A stretch of DNA of 64,000 nucleotides from Parus major (lineage: Eukaryota; Chordata; Aves; Passeriformes; Paridae). Below are positions 11,713 to 33,439 of this stretch, piece by piece. The position numbers and the translations under genes are program-made. The DNA is taken from NCBI RefSeq assembly GCF_001522545.3, contig NC_031768.1, positions 87,071,666 through 87,135,665 of the forward strand, given 5' to 3'. Positions within the stretch are counted from its first letter, which is position 1. Each line of letters begins with the position of its first letter. The notes under the pieces are model-generated. The model had not been told where the DNA came from, searched no databases, and worked only from the letters and a program-made list of their open reading frames with translations.

Positions 11713-11718
11713 ATTGGC
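11713..11718 (-). terminator. Poly(A) signal of the intact EDSP-like gene
   Basis: AATAAA on the minus strand, about 165 nt downstream of the stop codon. The pseudogene copy has ATTAAA at the homologous position (about 3,752). Confidence 0.65.
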
Positions 11719-11880
11719 ACCAACACAAAATGGATTACAGAAAATGACAGAGGCAGGAGAGCTCTCACTTTCAGTGGTCCTGTGATGCTGGGGGAAAAGT
11801 GACAAAAGCAGAGGGAGAGAACGAGTTCTCAAATTTCTTGCTGGGGCTGCATCTTTTCTCAGCGCTGCAGGATCTGCGTT

Positions 11881-12411
11881 CTAACAGCCACAGCCAGGGC
11901 GCAGGGGACGCAGGAAGGAAAGCTTGTCGTTGAACTTGATGGCCTTGTAATTTGGAAGGTGCTCATGCTCTCGTGCAATGTACTGAAATCCACTTCCATC
12001 ACCGTTTTCGCACAGCAGCCAGGCACCTCTCTGGACTTTGTGTGAAGATGTAGTGTCATTGTCATGTCCCCTAGACAGATTGGTTGCTTCTCTTATTACT
12101 CTGCTCCTCCCTTGATAATCAGCATGTTCGTAGAGAGTGATCTCGGGATTGTGCAGATTTTCAGTGATCACCTGCAGAGAGCTGATCCTATCATTCATCT
12201 TTTTACCAACGAAGTCATGATCGCCCTCCTCCAGTACCAGTAACTGTCCTTTGTAGTCTGCATGCTGATAAGCCACCCAAGGATGGCCAATTACTCTCAC
12301 TGAGGAGATACAATCATTCCAATCTGCATCTTTTAGGTTGGCAATGTTGGTGTGGAATTCTTTGGACATACCCTTGAAGTTAGCATGCTCATAAACAATG
12401 ATTTTTCCCAT
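11881..12411 (-). CDS. EDSP-like two-domain beta/gamma-crystallin protein
   Basis: An uninterrupted 176-residue protein made of two beta/gamma-crystallin domains (about 1-88 and 89-176), each with paired Greek-key motifs. The start signatures are visible as YEHANFKG, YQHADYKG and YEHADYQG, and the fourth is degenerate (CENGDGSG). Conserved hydrophobic-Ser segments (SSVRVIG, SSLQVIT) close the keys of domain 1, and the chain ends in GCGC. There is no signal peptide. The family is the epidermal differentiation-specific protein group of amphibians, reptiles and birds, related to lens beta/gamma-crystallins; their cellular role is not well defined. The whole coding region is one exon (acceptor CTGTAG|GCTGCC at 12,464). 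A poly(A) signal (AATAAA, minus) lies at 11,713-11,718. The 5' untranslated exon and promoter near 13,963-14,029 are damaged in this assembly. Confidence 0.9.
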   Translation of the reverse strand: MGKIIVYEHANFKGMSKEFHTNIANLKDADWNDCISSVRVIGHPWVAYQHADYKGQLLVLEEGDHDFVGKKMNDRISSLQVITENLHNPEITLYEHADYQGRSRVIREATNLSRGHDNDTTSSHKVQRGAWLLCENGDGSGFQYIAREHEHLPNYKAIKFNDKLSFLRPLRPGCGC

Positions 12412-13706
12412 CTCTGCAGGACTTTTATGGTTTGGATTTTCTGCTGTAGGAGTTGGATGGCAGCCTACAGAAAATGAAAACAGAAAACAAGCAATGATTG
12501 TAAGAGGTCTTTACATACCAGACATGAAATGCTGGAAACCAGAGAAGACAAAAAGTGAAAAGGAAACGTAGAACAATTTTAGCAGAAGATTAAAATTGCA
12601 CCAGCTATGCAAGAGTGAGAACATGACATAGAAATTTCAATTTGGAGGAAAAAAGTAAAATGGGATTTGTACACCACAACAGTATAGTTTCATTTAATAT
12701 GTATACCTGTGAGGGATACCTGAGAATTTTGTGTAACTTCCTATTGGTATACCCTAAATAATAACAAAATAAAATACACAACTAGTGATAAACCTTTCTG
12801 TTGATAATTGACACTGCAGTTAAGAAATATTATAATATTAATAAATATAATAGAAACTGGCACTCATTGTCTGAAGTAGGTTTCATGAGCCACATAGAAC
12901 GGAATATAAAAGGAGTGAGACCTGCAATTAATTTCTAAAAGAAAGTGAATTTTTAAATTTAAAATTGTGGGGAAAACCCCTATTTTTAAGGGCAGAAATG
13001 AACTTTAAATTCACTGAAACACCTTATTTCTCTTTTTATATGGAATTTTACTGAAATCAAAAGGTTTCTTCTCTTGACATACACTGAGAAGCAATCAAGT
13101 TGTAAGCATCAACCCTTTAACTCAGACTAAATTTCAGGTTTTAAATGTCTTTTCCTAACACTACTACCAACACACATATCTAACTCCCCACAGTCATCTG
13201 TGTTCAGTTAAAAAGCCACAGTGTTTATTAGTAACAGCTTCAGGAATAGTAATGAGAGGCCATTTATGATAACAGCTCCCTCTCTAAATCATGTAGCAGT
13301 TACTGAAGCAAAGATTTACATTTCAGGGCAAACAAACGGGACCAAAAAAGCCACTCCTCTAGCTGGTTCTGAGAAGGGATGGGAAAAGACAGATATGCCC
13401 AGTAAGATTAAAAGCCATAGTAATACTGCAGGACATGTGCATTATAATTTAAAAACCTGAATCACTTAAACCTCACTTTTATAGAAAAAAAAACAAAAAC
13501 ACAAACCTCTATGTTATTAAGAACATATATTTTTTTACAGTTATGAAAGCGTATATGGAACCTGAGGGAACCTGAACTCGGACTCACTGATTGATTAAGC
13601 ACTACTATAATTACTTTCTACCTGTAGAAAAAGTATGAATAATGACCCATTTTGCTGATACAACATAAGGATCCCATGACCAAGATAAATTTGTAGAATA
13701 TCTTCA

Positions 13707-13943
13707 CTTTCACCCCTCACAATGGTGCACCACTGGCCCCCTGCACCCTCTCCCTTGGCAAGGTTTGTTTGTCCTGCAGCAGCCATCTCCTCCTCTGCCC
13801 TGCAAGATGGCTTCAGGCTCTGCACATGCAGACAGCACAGCCTCACGGCTCTGCTGCAGCTCATTTATACTTGCACACAAGTGAAAGTGCAAAATACCCA
13901 ATTCCAAGGAACTGAGAATGGTTGATATCATGCTATATTTTTC
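13707..13943. other. Misplaced copy of unit A intron and promoter sequence
   Basis: 13,707-13,861 is almost base-for-base identical to 5,085-5,240 (intron of copy 1). 13,862-13,943 then continues with sequence matching 5,419-5,502 (promoter of copy 1), skipping exon 1. The remainder of units A and B is clearly diverged, so this near-identity is out of place. With the adapter immediately at its end, the block is best explained as chimeric assembly of reads from copy 1 or an unassembled allele or paralogue. Confidence 0.8.
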
Positions 13944-13962
13944 CTGTCTCTTATACACATCT
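13944..13962. other. Tn5 mosaic-end (Nextera) adapter left in the assembly
   Basis: The sequence CTGTCTCTTATACACATCT is the exact 19-bp Tn5 mosaic end used in transposase-based library kits. Its translation on the minus strand gives the tell-tale peptide DVYKRQ. It joins copy-1-like promoter sequence on the left to copy-2 exon 1 and promoter on the right. It is a technical artefact and not a genomic element. Confidence 0.97.
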
Positions 13963-14029
13963 AGTGAGGGCAATTCCTCCAGCGCAGGGCTGTGGTTTGG
14001 GAAGGGCATCTCACCTCCCTGCATTTATA
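13963..14029 (-). promoter_or_regulatory. Truncated first exon and TATA box of the intact EDSP gene
   Basis: TATAAATG on the minus strand at 14,029-14,022 precedes sequence homologous to exon 1 of copy 1. The exon breaks off at the adapter at 13,962, so the donor splice site expected by homology with 5,332 is missing from this assembly. A second TATAAATG at 13,869-13,862 belongs to the misplaced block. Confidence 0.6.
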
Positions 14030-14270
14030 CTTGCACACAAGTCTTGTGCAACACCCCAGGTGACAGAACTGAGAAATGGCCAATAGATAAACAAAAATGA
14101 TTAACTATTTTATTTGAATTTTGATCTTCCTACAACCAGTTGTGTTATTGCTTTGGGTCAAAAGTCTGTTGAAGCACAAACCCCTGATAAAACCCTAGAA
14201 CTTTGGTTCCTGTTTGTCCTTCTCCTCCAGAAGAAGATGAATCATAGTAATAAAAAATATCAAAGTGCTT

Positions 14271-15860
14271 TATGACACATAGCCTGTAGATTTTTTTCTG
14301 CCTGTTGCAGAATACATTATCTTTACCAGTGAAGCAAATATAGTAAACAATGATAATTTTCCAAAGGGTTTTTTTGGGAGATACGCACTTGACAGAGGTG
14401 GCATTTAGGTAGGGTTTTATTTAATTATCTTCTTCCTTCTCACCTACGTAGCCATTTGAGTAGCTACAGGGAGGAAGAGCTGCTAGAGCAGGGCCAGGAT
14501 GCTCTGGCAGAGCTGCAGTGGCAATATTTTTTTTTTTCATTGCAGGTTAACTCTGTAATATATTTTCAGACAGGTTCATTGCCTAGCATGCCTGAAAGCT
14601 GTTCTGCAGCAGGAGAAAGCAATAGGATCTTTATTAATTCACTTGAGGGACCCCTGCTCTGTCAGGTAGGAAGTAACTGGAGAAGATGGGGAGCTGGGAA
14701 GGGAGATAGTTCATCCCTGCAAAATAAGCAGCCTGAGATCCAGCCAAATCCTCATGCTGTATCTCTTCACTGGTGCTTGGCTGAGCCCATGATGTGCCAG
14801 ATCACAAAACTAAGCCAGCATAAAAATACTTGAGGCTTTGGGGTTTTTTCCATGTGGTCCATTGTTTCGCAGCTCTGCAGAGGCTGGAAGCAGAGCAATT
14901 GAAACTTGTAAGTTGAAATTTTGGGGTTTTGAAGAGAAACAGGCCCTCACTTTCTAGCAACAGCTAGCTGAGAAGTCCCTCTTCTGAACAGGCAAATCAC
15001 ACCTTTAGGAGATGTGTGTTACAGTGATCTCAGCCTACCTGAGTCCAGCACCTCAGTTCAGTGCTGCTGGAAAAGGGAAAACCCCATTCCACTCCTGAAC
15101 CATTGTGTCCACTGTCTGGTGAAGAGAAGGGAGGAAGAATGAGCACCCCAATGTGAGGAACACTTGAAAGAGGGATTAAAACAGCCTAGAATAGGATGGA
15201 TTTACACTGCTATTGAACAACATTCATTCTTCTTAGCTTACTAATATGTTTTACTCATTAAATTATTTAGTTTCTCAAAAAAGAATAATAATGTGTAATG
15301 ACGAAATTAATCACGAACTAAACATTCCAAACTTTCTCAGCATCTGCAGACACAGAAAGCGCCTTTGACCAAATGTATGAGTCGTGAAGGCATCACAATG
15401 ACCGAGTCTGAGTGTTATCTCAGCTATGGTACGGAGTGATGCAGCCAACAGTGAATTCCTAAGCCATCCACACACTCCCTGCAGAGCACAAAAGCCAGCA
15501 GTGGGGCTTTTCATGGCCTCCAGGAAAATCAAAAGGCAATGTATGATGGAATGATACACGATGGAATCCTTTACAATGTTTTCTGTGCTACTACAAAAAC
15601 AAGGTAAAAGATCTCTGTACAAACACTGCCAGGTTCACAGAAAGAAATGAATTCCTGTTTCTCATTGACCATCTGTCCCTAGTGTTATTTGATTGAAAAC
15701 TAAATGGATTTTAATGTCATTAATCTTATTTTATATGGTGCTTTATGCACAAGGAAGTCACTGAACAAAGCCCCACACCCCAGGGTGGGGTTGGGGGTTG
15801 ATATTGGAAATATTTATGGAGTTTTCTTTGAAGGTTGGGTTTGTTTGCTTTTTTTCCTTA
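14271..15860. other. Unrecognised intergenic sequence
   Basis: A 125-codon open frame (14,456-14,833, plus) and a 103-codon frame (15,311-15,622, minus) show no recognisable domain. I see no gene here. Confidence 0.4.
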
Positions 15861-16378
15861 TGGATCACAGAACGATTTGGGTTGAAAGGGACCTTAAAGG
15901 TCATTCCAACCCCCCTGGCATGGGCAGGGACACCTTCCACTAGACCAGGTGCTCAAAGTCCCATCCAACCTGGCCTTGAAATATTCCAGGGATAGAGAAT
16001 TCCCAACTCCCCTGGGAAATCTGTTCCTGTGTTTCTGTGTCTTACTACTCGCACAGTAAAGAATTCCTAGTATCTAAACTAAACCTGCCCTCTTTCAGCT
16101 TGAAGTCATTCCCCCTTGTCCTCCCACTGTGTGCCCGTGTTCAAACGTCCCTCTCCAGCTCTCTTTTAGCCCCTCTGGGTACTAGAAGACCACAGTAAGG
16201 TCACCCCAAAGCCTTCTCCAGGCTGAACAACCACAATTCTCTCGACCTTTCCTCAGAGGAGAGGTGCCCTAGCCCTCTGATCATCTTCACGTCTCTCCTA
16301 TGAACTTATTCTAACTGGTCCATGGCCTGAGAATTGTGCTGAGGTGCCCAGAGCTGGACACAACGCTTCAGGTGGAAG
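15861..16378 (-). mobile_element. CR1 LINE 3' fragment
   Basis: It starts with the reverse complement of the CR1 3' end (ggatcacagaacgatttggg, then 'aaagggaccttaaaggtcat') and continues collinearly through 'accttccactagaccaggt', 'gaattcctagtatctaaact' and 'tctccaggctgaacaacc' to 'cagagctggacacaacgc'. About 520 bp with no insertions; a 5'-truncated copy. Confidence 0.92.
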
Positions 16379-16580
16379 AAATTTATGGGAAACGATGTTT
16401 CCCAAAATTCCTCTTATGCCCCTTCTGCAGAAGCAGCAGTATCTCAAAATCTGAAAAAGAAAGTGTGTGACAAAAGTGAAAATATAAGAGAAGGAGGATA
16501 ACCCCTCTTCCTCTATTGCAAAAAACACTCCAGCAAGGGAAGAATAGAGACTAAAACAGTTTCATCTTTTTCATAAAAAT

Positions 16581-16609
16581 TCCTTCCTTCCTTCCTGCCT
16601 GCCTTCCTG
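16581..16609. repeat. TTCC/TGCC microsatellite
   Basis: Short tetranucleotide tract (tccttccttccttcctgcctg and onward) next to the CR1 copy. Confidence 0.7.
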
Positions 16610-19600
16610 ATAAAACAATTTCACTTAAAGCTGTGGATGTCACATATGCACCCACTTCACAGTGCTGAAAAAGGTCAAATGGTAGAAAAATCTAATTAAC
16701 AACAAACTCCTTCACCCACCACATCCTGTTGTGTTCCCATCCTGCTCTATCACTGCAGATACCTTAGTTTGTATCTCAGTATTCATCTGTTTTTATGCCT
16801 TACTTTAAAACAAGAGGATTAAAAAAGCAATAAAATCACACATGAAGTATACCCCAGCCAATTTCTGCTTGCTTTTTTTGTCTGGTAGTTTTGGACTCAA
16901 GGCAGCAGAACACTGGTTCCTTTATTTTGGAGGGGGTTTTGTGGTTGGAGAGGGTGGTTTTTTGGGTTTTCTCACTTAGCAGTTGTTAGTCCTAGTAATG
17001 TAATTCTTCATCACAGAAACAAAGTTTCTTTCACACTTTTCACTCTCCAACTTCTGTTTCTCAAGCAAAATTGCAGCCCCCAAAATTGCAACATAGGAAC
17101 ATGCCATTGGACCACAGAACCCAAAACTAAGAACTGCCTACACGCTAATAAATGCATTCCCTACCAAACCCTTCAGGGGGGAAAAAATAGGCCCTTTTTT
17201 GGCCTAGCATGTATCTTCCACAAACCCCCCTTTTTTTTGCTTTCCTCTGCTCGGTGCACTTCTCAATTGCTACTCTTCAGTACAGCAAACTGAACACCAC
17301 TTTTCCAGCAAAAAGAGAGATGATAGAATCCTACTGGATGAGTGCTGCATATTCAGTCACAACACTGGGAGTAAGCTCCAAAGAAACAGTGCTGGAAACA
17401 GGCACAGCAAATACAGACTGACAAAAGCCTTCTAAGTCTCGCTTGAGAACGCACAGATGTCAGAAAGCAAAGTGAAGATCTTTCCTAACTATTATTTCCT
17501 TTCCCAAGTCTCCTCCTCCCAGATGAAGGAAAAGGCAACAGGTAGGCTGTGAATAACTGCTAGTTCAAAATGTCAGAAAACCATCTGGGTTGGTTTTGGG
17601 TTTTTTTTAATAAATGTACAAATGGTTTTCCATGGAATAGTTGCTAAGCTGGACTCCACGAACACAAAGACCTATGCTCAGCAGTGGGGAGAAGCCAGGG
17701 GAAGGCATCACAAAAGGCCTTAGCTTTCCAGCACCACGTTTTGTGTCTACAGCTGCACGTTTAGAAAATTCATCCAGCATTTTTGTTCCTTTAGTGTTTA
17801 ATTAGCAAGCTGTGCTCCTAAACCCTTCAGTGTCCCCATCCAAGCACGTGTGACAGACACGGACCTGCCCTCGACTCAACACTAGGTGTCACTTCTGCTT
17901 CAGAAATGCAATGGAAAAAGCAATGGAAACGCTTCAGAAAAAACCCAACCCACCAGGCATCCGATTTTTCAGGGGATCTCTGCACCTACAACACCTGCTG
18001 AAGTCGTGGACAGGTACAGGGTTTTAGAATTTTAAACTTCTCAAAATACACTCCTAAAAAGCATCAGAAACTATTAAAGAATGCTTTGCCATATTCAACA
18101 TAGCAGTGACAGAAAAGTTTCTCTTCTCCCTTGTGGGTGCAAAGAACACTTTCCGACATGAGCAAGGGACCATGATGTGGAGAAGCTGCCAGAATCTGCT
18201 CTGGCAATGAGGCCTGTCTGGCGGGCCTGTCTCTGGTGCCACTTTGCTGCTGCAGGTGAGAGAGCTGCTGTCCAGCTTTCAGTCCTTCCTTGCCTGCCAA
18301 AAGACTTCCAAGCAGCAGGGGCCAACGCAGAGGAGAGAAAGTGGCAGTGTGTGTGGTCAGGGCTCTGAGGCAGGCTAGGGCATGAGGAAAGTACTGGCAA
18401 GAATACAGTAAAAATAGAAAAGATACAGAAGTGGGGTACAGAGCTAGGGAAAAGGGTTCTCCCTAGGGACATCTGGAATGTAATAGGACCATTTTATTTG
18501 CCATTTCTTTCAGAAACTAAAGTAGGAGACCAGAAAGGAAGAGACAGCAGGCTTAAAAAACAGAAGAAAATACTCTAAGAATTTAGGTAGAGTTCTTGCA
18601 TGCATCCACAAGACATCATAGAGACCAAAGGCACCATGTGGTTTAAAAATCAACAAGTCACAGGCAGAGAAAAACTTCACCAAAGGCTCTAAAACAAACA
18701 TTCCAATGCAACTTCCAAGTCAGACAGTATTTCAAACAGCAGATTCCTAGAGAATATGAGAGTAGCCACAATCTGCTTGCCTGATGCTCCTTCCATGAAG
18801 ACTCACAGCAGGTCACCACCCATAGAGCATTCGCCTAGAGAAGGATTGGTCCGAACACCTTCCAGAACCAGAGAGACCTCAGCACACACAGGCACAACAG
18901 GTAAGAGCCTGGGAGCCAAAACTTGAACTCAGGGGGTTGCAACTCAAGAAAACTCAGAATCATAATGAGGTTCAACAGTTCAAGAGAGGAAACTGCAATG
19001 GTGAAGCAGAATAAACAATGAGAGCACAACCACTTCCTCAACAAGGATGGAAGCTAATGAGGTCCGCTGTGGCTAGAGGTGTAAGGACCTGAAAGCACAT
19101 CTTCCTTTTCTGGCTGGGTGGTAAAGACATCACCAAGAGATTCTATGGCTTCCTGAAGTCTTAAGCAGCAAATTAATAAGACACTGAAGGAAGAAACACA
19201 GCAGAAACGTATGAAGAAACTTGGGTCAAAAAACATGTACTGAACTATCCTATTTGACCATTCACTCATGGCTCTGTGAAAGGTTAGTGTCCTGTAAGCC
19301 CAACAATTTGGTAACAGTCATGCTGGGATCTCTTACAAATTTTCATTGGTGATAGGCCCTGCCACCATTCTGTGCATTGGGAGAGGTGAAAAAATTGGAG
19401 AGCATGATCATTTCTAAGGCCTTCAACTCCCCAGCCTACCATTAGGGTTAGGCCTGCTGTGAGCAGGGGGTTGGATTAGGGACATGCACACATCCCTCCC
19501 TGCCTCTACAAGAATCTAAAATGTTTGGTACCTGCTAGCCACCCCTGCTGTGCAACTGGGCTTGGTGACAGAAAACATGGATGTGTCTGGATATGCAAAC

Positions 19601-20944
19601 TAGGATCATGAGCATACAGAGCACTGGCACAAGCTGGGTTTGGACACCAGACACAGGGCTGCAGAGTGCAGACAAAAACTGAGCACTGGAACCAGAGTGC
19701 AGACCCAGACAGCCAGCTGGGGTTCATTGTATCAACACCCCACTCCCAAAGGCAGCTCTTAACAGGGCAGTCACACAGGATCTGGACAGAGGCAACTCAA
19801 TCTTCACCCAGCCCTGGGAGACTAAACAGGGACTGGTGCTTAGGTGAAGCTTCAGCCTCAGCAAAAGGTATAGCAGAGATACTCTGAGATAATTTAACAG
19901 GGACAGGGGGAAGAAAGTGAGAACAATTTCCAGGGAAAGTGAACAAATGGTAACAGCCAATCTACCTGCAGGGACGGGGGAAATGTGGGATGTGGAAGGA
20001 CACCAGCACAAAGTCAAGAGGTTAAGTGACATTGCAAGAGAAATTGAGGCAACTAGGAAACCTAGGCGAGGAGAAGTACTAATGATATCTGAGGATGAGA
20101 AAAAGGGAAGACCAAGCAATAGTAATGGGAATATGAACAGAGAGGAATGTGGTGCACCTAAGAGGCAAAGGAAATCAGTGATGAGAACAGCAGAGAAATG
20201 GGGAAGGGAGAACAGCTAGACAGCAAGTGAGACACAGCACAGGCATTAATGCTTTCTTCCACCAAGCAAAGAATCTGACTTAGAATATCACTGACTGAGG
20301 TAAGTAAAAACCAAAAGACATCTCTGACCAGCAGTGTGGGTGAGCAGGACACAGAAGTAGCATTTCCCTTCCTTTCAGACAGCAAAACTTTCAGCAAGTG
20401 TTTTGCATGCACTGCAGCAGTCCCAGAACAGTGCATGTAGGTCTCAGTGCCACAGGGATGGATGGGAGATACAGGGGAAAATAAAGCTCAGAAAATATAC
20501 AGCAAATACTTCTCTCTGCTCCAAGGTGCAAATACACCTTCTGCTCCAGCAGCAAGAGAAAAACAAGCCTGCAAGGCTGAGGTATGAAGAAGCAGGTGCC
20601 TGATGGAACAGGAAGGGGCAGCACTTCCTGCTTAAGCCCCCAGCCATGACTACTGCAGCAGTCAAATTTCTTAAAGGGTGATAAAATGTAACATGACTTC
20701 CCTCACTGCAGAGGGCCAGATGATGAAAAAAAAAGTGCATCACTGACCTCTAAACCTGAGCAAGAAAAAAAGAGAGCTTTTGGCATAGGCAGGCTCTTCT
20801 GCTGGCTCACCAAATTGAAGCCTGGGGCTACAGCAAAATGAGGTCCTTTAAGCTTCATCTGCATGCAAGCTTTCAATAAAGCAAAATCCGTGTCAAAAGG
20901 GGAGACAGGAACAGAGAATCTAATCTATCCTTTGAAAAGCAGTG
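16610..20944. other. Intergenic sequence without recognised genes
   Basis: I found no conserved protein segment on either strand. The longest frames (131 codons, minus, 19,724-20,119; 125 codons, minus, 18,095-18,472; 100 codons, plus, 19,917-20,219) lack family motifs and splice structure. The sequence nearest PEX5 may include undetected 3' regulatory material. Confidence 0.4.
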
Positions 20945-20954
20945 GGCTTATACC

Positions 20955-20960
20955 TTTATT
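20955..20960 (-). terminator. Candidate PEX5 poly(A) signal
   Basis: AATAAA on the minus strand about 0.9 kb after the PEX5 stop codon. No better hexamer was noted between it and the stop, which suggests a 3' UTR of roughly 0.9 kb. Confidence 0.5.
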
Positions 20961-21852
20961 ATACAAAATATTTTACAATTAAAAAACATTTTCCCCAATA
21001 GAATCATATACAGATATTTATAATTAACAAGATTCAGTTACACACAAGATGGGGACTTTTGCACAAAGGAAACCAATGATACATGAGCAAGAGAAAATTA
21101 AGACTTGACCCCTTTCCCCACCATCTTTTGGGAGAGGTTACATTTTAGACTTTTATTCCTATCACCTTCTCTCAAGCCTGAACTCTGGGATCTCCCCTTA
21201 CCCTGAAGAGGGTAAGGGCCTCCAGCCATGTCCCCAGCATCAGTACAATACTCTTGTCCTAAAAGGTTCATGAAGAGACAGTGAGAAAGCAGCATCTGGC
21301 TGTACCATGAAGTTACCAGTGGCCAGAAAAGGGGACTACTGCCCCAGTTTTCCCTAGCAACCCACATAGACACACATGCAAGCACATACATGGGGAATCA
21401 TGCTCAAACCCCACAGATTTTCACCCTTTTGGGTGAAACAGCAATCCCACCCCTCCAGAGCAGCCTGAACTCAAGACACACCCTTGCAGGCAGTCTGTGG
21501 AACGGCTCTCATAACTAAGGTCTCACAGCCAAGCTGGGCACCACTGCAAATGCAGTCTGGCAAGAGGGCAGGATGCTGCTGTCTTCCCCACTTTGATCAT
21601 CTGTGAACCAGCAGTGTCAGTCATCATGGAGGTGATAAGGTGAACCGTTCAGAAATGCTCAGGCCGCAACAGACAGGTTGGGGAAGTTGCACACTTCACC
21701 AAGGGAGGGTACTTAAAAATTAACAGTTGCCAATGATCTGCCCTACCAGGGCAAAGATGTGTGTGAACCCTTGTAAATATTTTCTCCCTAAGAAAGGGCA
21801 TTCACTGCTGGGCTAGGCAACCGCTGCACTCGCAGGGAAGCCTATCCCAGAG

Positions 21853-31756
<9,904 letters not shown>

Positions 31757-32246
31757 GGCCTCGGGCGCGGAGGGAGAGAGGGTCGACGCCGAACCCCGCC
31801 GCGCCTGCACCTGGCGCCGGGGCGGCCCAGACAGCGGGTGAGCGCCGGGCGGAGCGACCGCCTGACCCCGACCCGGCTGCCGCCCGCCAGCGCCGCCTCC
31901 CCCGCAGGCCCGGCCCGGGAGGGGACGGACACCCACTCACCCACCCGCCGCTTGGGACACCAAGGCGCGGCCCCCGGCCCGAGCCCCGCGCCCCCGCCCG
32001 GCCGCCCCCGTTCTCCGTCCCGCTCCGCCCGGAGGGGCCGCGGGGCTCCCCCGCCCGCTCCGTACCTGGGGCCGCCGCGGCGCGCTGGGCTGGCGCGGGG
32101 GGGCGGGGCCAGCCTTAAAGGGACCGCAGCCGCAGCGCCTTAAAGGGGCTGGGTCTCCCGGGTCGCCGCCGGGATCCGTCCCCGAGGTGGCTGCACTGCT
32201 CCGGAGCCGGCTCCCGAGGGGTGTGCCCCTCTGCTGGCCGTAAAAC

Positions 32247-32512
32247 GGTGTGTATATGTATATGGTATGTGCTATACACATCCCGCTGTATGTGAAAATG
32301 TACATAAATTCATATATATATTCAACGAGATGTGTATGGTACGTGTATATGTATATACAAGAGATATATACACGTATGCACTATATACATCTCGTTATAT
32401 TTGTGAATAGACATAAATACATATACATAAATTTGTATACGTAAATATATCTTGATATATATATTTTTATATATATTCAACACGATGTATATGTTACATA
32501 CGCCCATATATG
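32247..32512. repeat. TATA/TGTA-rich degenerate tandem duplication
   Basis: Almost pure alternating purine-pyrimidine DNA (TA, TG, CA steps). A unit running from 'ctatacacatcccgctgtatg' to 'ttcaacgagatgtgtatggta' (about 32,270-32,340) is repeated in altered form from 'ctatatacatctcgttatat' to 'ttcaacacgatgtatatgtta' (about 32,381-32,496). It directly abuts the PEX5 CpG island. Confidence 0.75.
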
Positions 32513-33439
32513 CGTAGATGAGTGTATGCTGTATCAGTACACATTTGTCTGGCTGATGGACTGATACTTTACTATTTGCTCTGGGATAACTAAAATGTTG
32601 CGGCTGACAGCCAAAGGTTGAAATGCACACATTTAGCTGAAAAGTGTGTGATACCTTCAGATAAACCATAGAAATGTCAACTCCTTCCCAGCTTTGATTC
32701 TTCTACATTCATGGTTCCAAAGGACAAGCCAACTAGAAAATCGGAGGTCATTTGTGCGTAGCCTCTAAAAGAATGGGAAAAGCACCATTGGGGGTTGCAT
32801 GATGTGTGCTACCTCCCGTGACACTAGGGTGCTAGAAATAAATTGTTTTCAGAATCAAATCCCATCTACTTCTTTTCAAAGGAGTATTCTCCTCTGCAGG
32901 GGCCTCTCCGGATTTGTCAGGTTCACTTCATCTGTCCAAAATGTGACAGAAATCTGGTGCAGTTTTAGACACAATTCTTTGACAGCAAGTCCTCCTGCCT
33001 GCTCTCCTTACAGCTTTGAAATGCATGTGGCATCTATAGCCAGTTCTGTGCTAGCAAGTAGTATGTGTGGCTCAACAGGAGCAGGCCTTTAAAGTTACAA
33101 GAATTGGGGCTGGAAATACAACATCCACACCAGACATGCTTGGGGAGCTTCACTTTGGACTATGTCTTCCTTGGTCACCTGGACAGCACACCAGTTAGTG
33201 GTTGACGTCCATGAGGTGTGCCCTACGTGCAGCTTAGCACCACCAAAAAGGAATCCTGTTTGCACACAAGTGAATGTGCTCTGCATCCTTCACCTGTTCT
33301 GAGTACCAAACTCTGTTGAAGGTCCAGGGACTGATGGAAACCAGTGACAAAACGGAGGTCTCTGTCTAACTATCCACCATCCTAACTTTGTGAAATTCAT
33401 TATTTCTTTCCAAGGGCAAAACTTAGCACATGCTTTTAT
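32513..33439. other. Intergenic sequence between PEX5 and the carrier gene
   Basis: No gene or clear repeat is recognised. Two frames of 97 and 63 codons show no domains. Confidence 0.4.

Larger units (their letters stand above)
11420..14270 (-). repeat. Tandem duplication unit B (EDSP locus copy 2)
   Basis: This is the partner of 3,465-5,660. The order of 3' flank, poly(A)-signal region, coding exon, intron, exon 1, TATA box and upstream promoter is the same. The intron is longer than in unit A, and the segment 13,707-13,962 is not collinear with unit A because of the assembly fault described at 13,944. Confidence 0.8.

Noticed and set aside
11859..12065. 68-codon frame conserved in both EDSP copies
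   Set aside because: It is the +1 shadow of the real EDSP frame; the similarity follows from the DNA homology of the two copies.
13710..14024. 104-codon minus-strand frame containing DVYKRQ
   Set aside because: It runs across the Tn5 adapter and the misjoined blocks, so it is an assembly artefact.
20873..20879. AATAAA on the plus strand upstream of the PEX5 3' end
   Set aside because: No plus-strand gene leads into it, so a chance hexamer is more likely than a transcript end.
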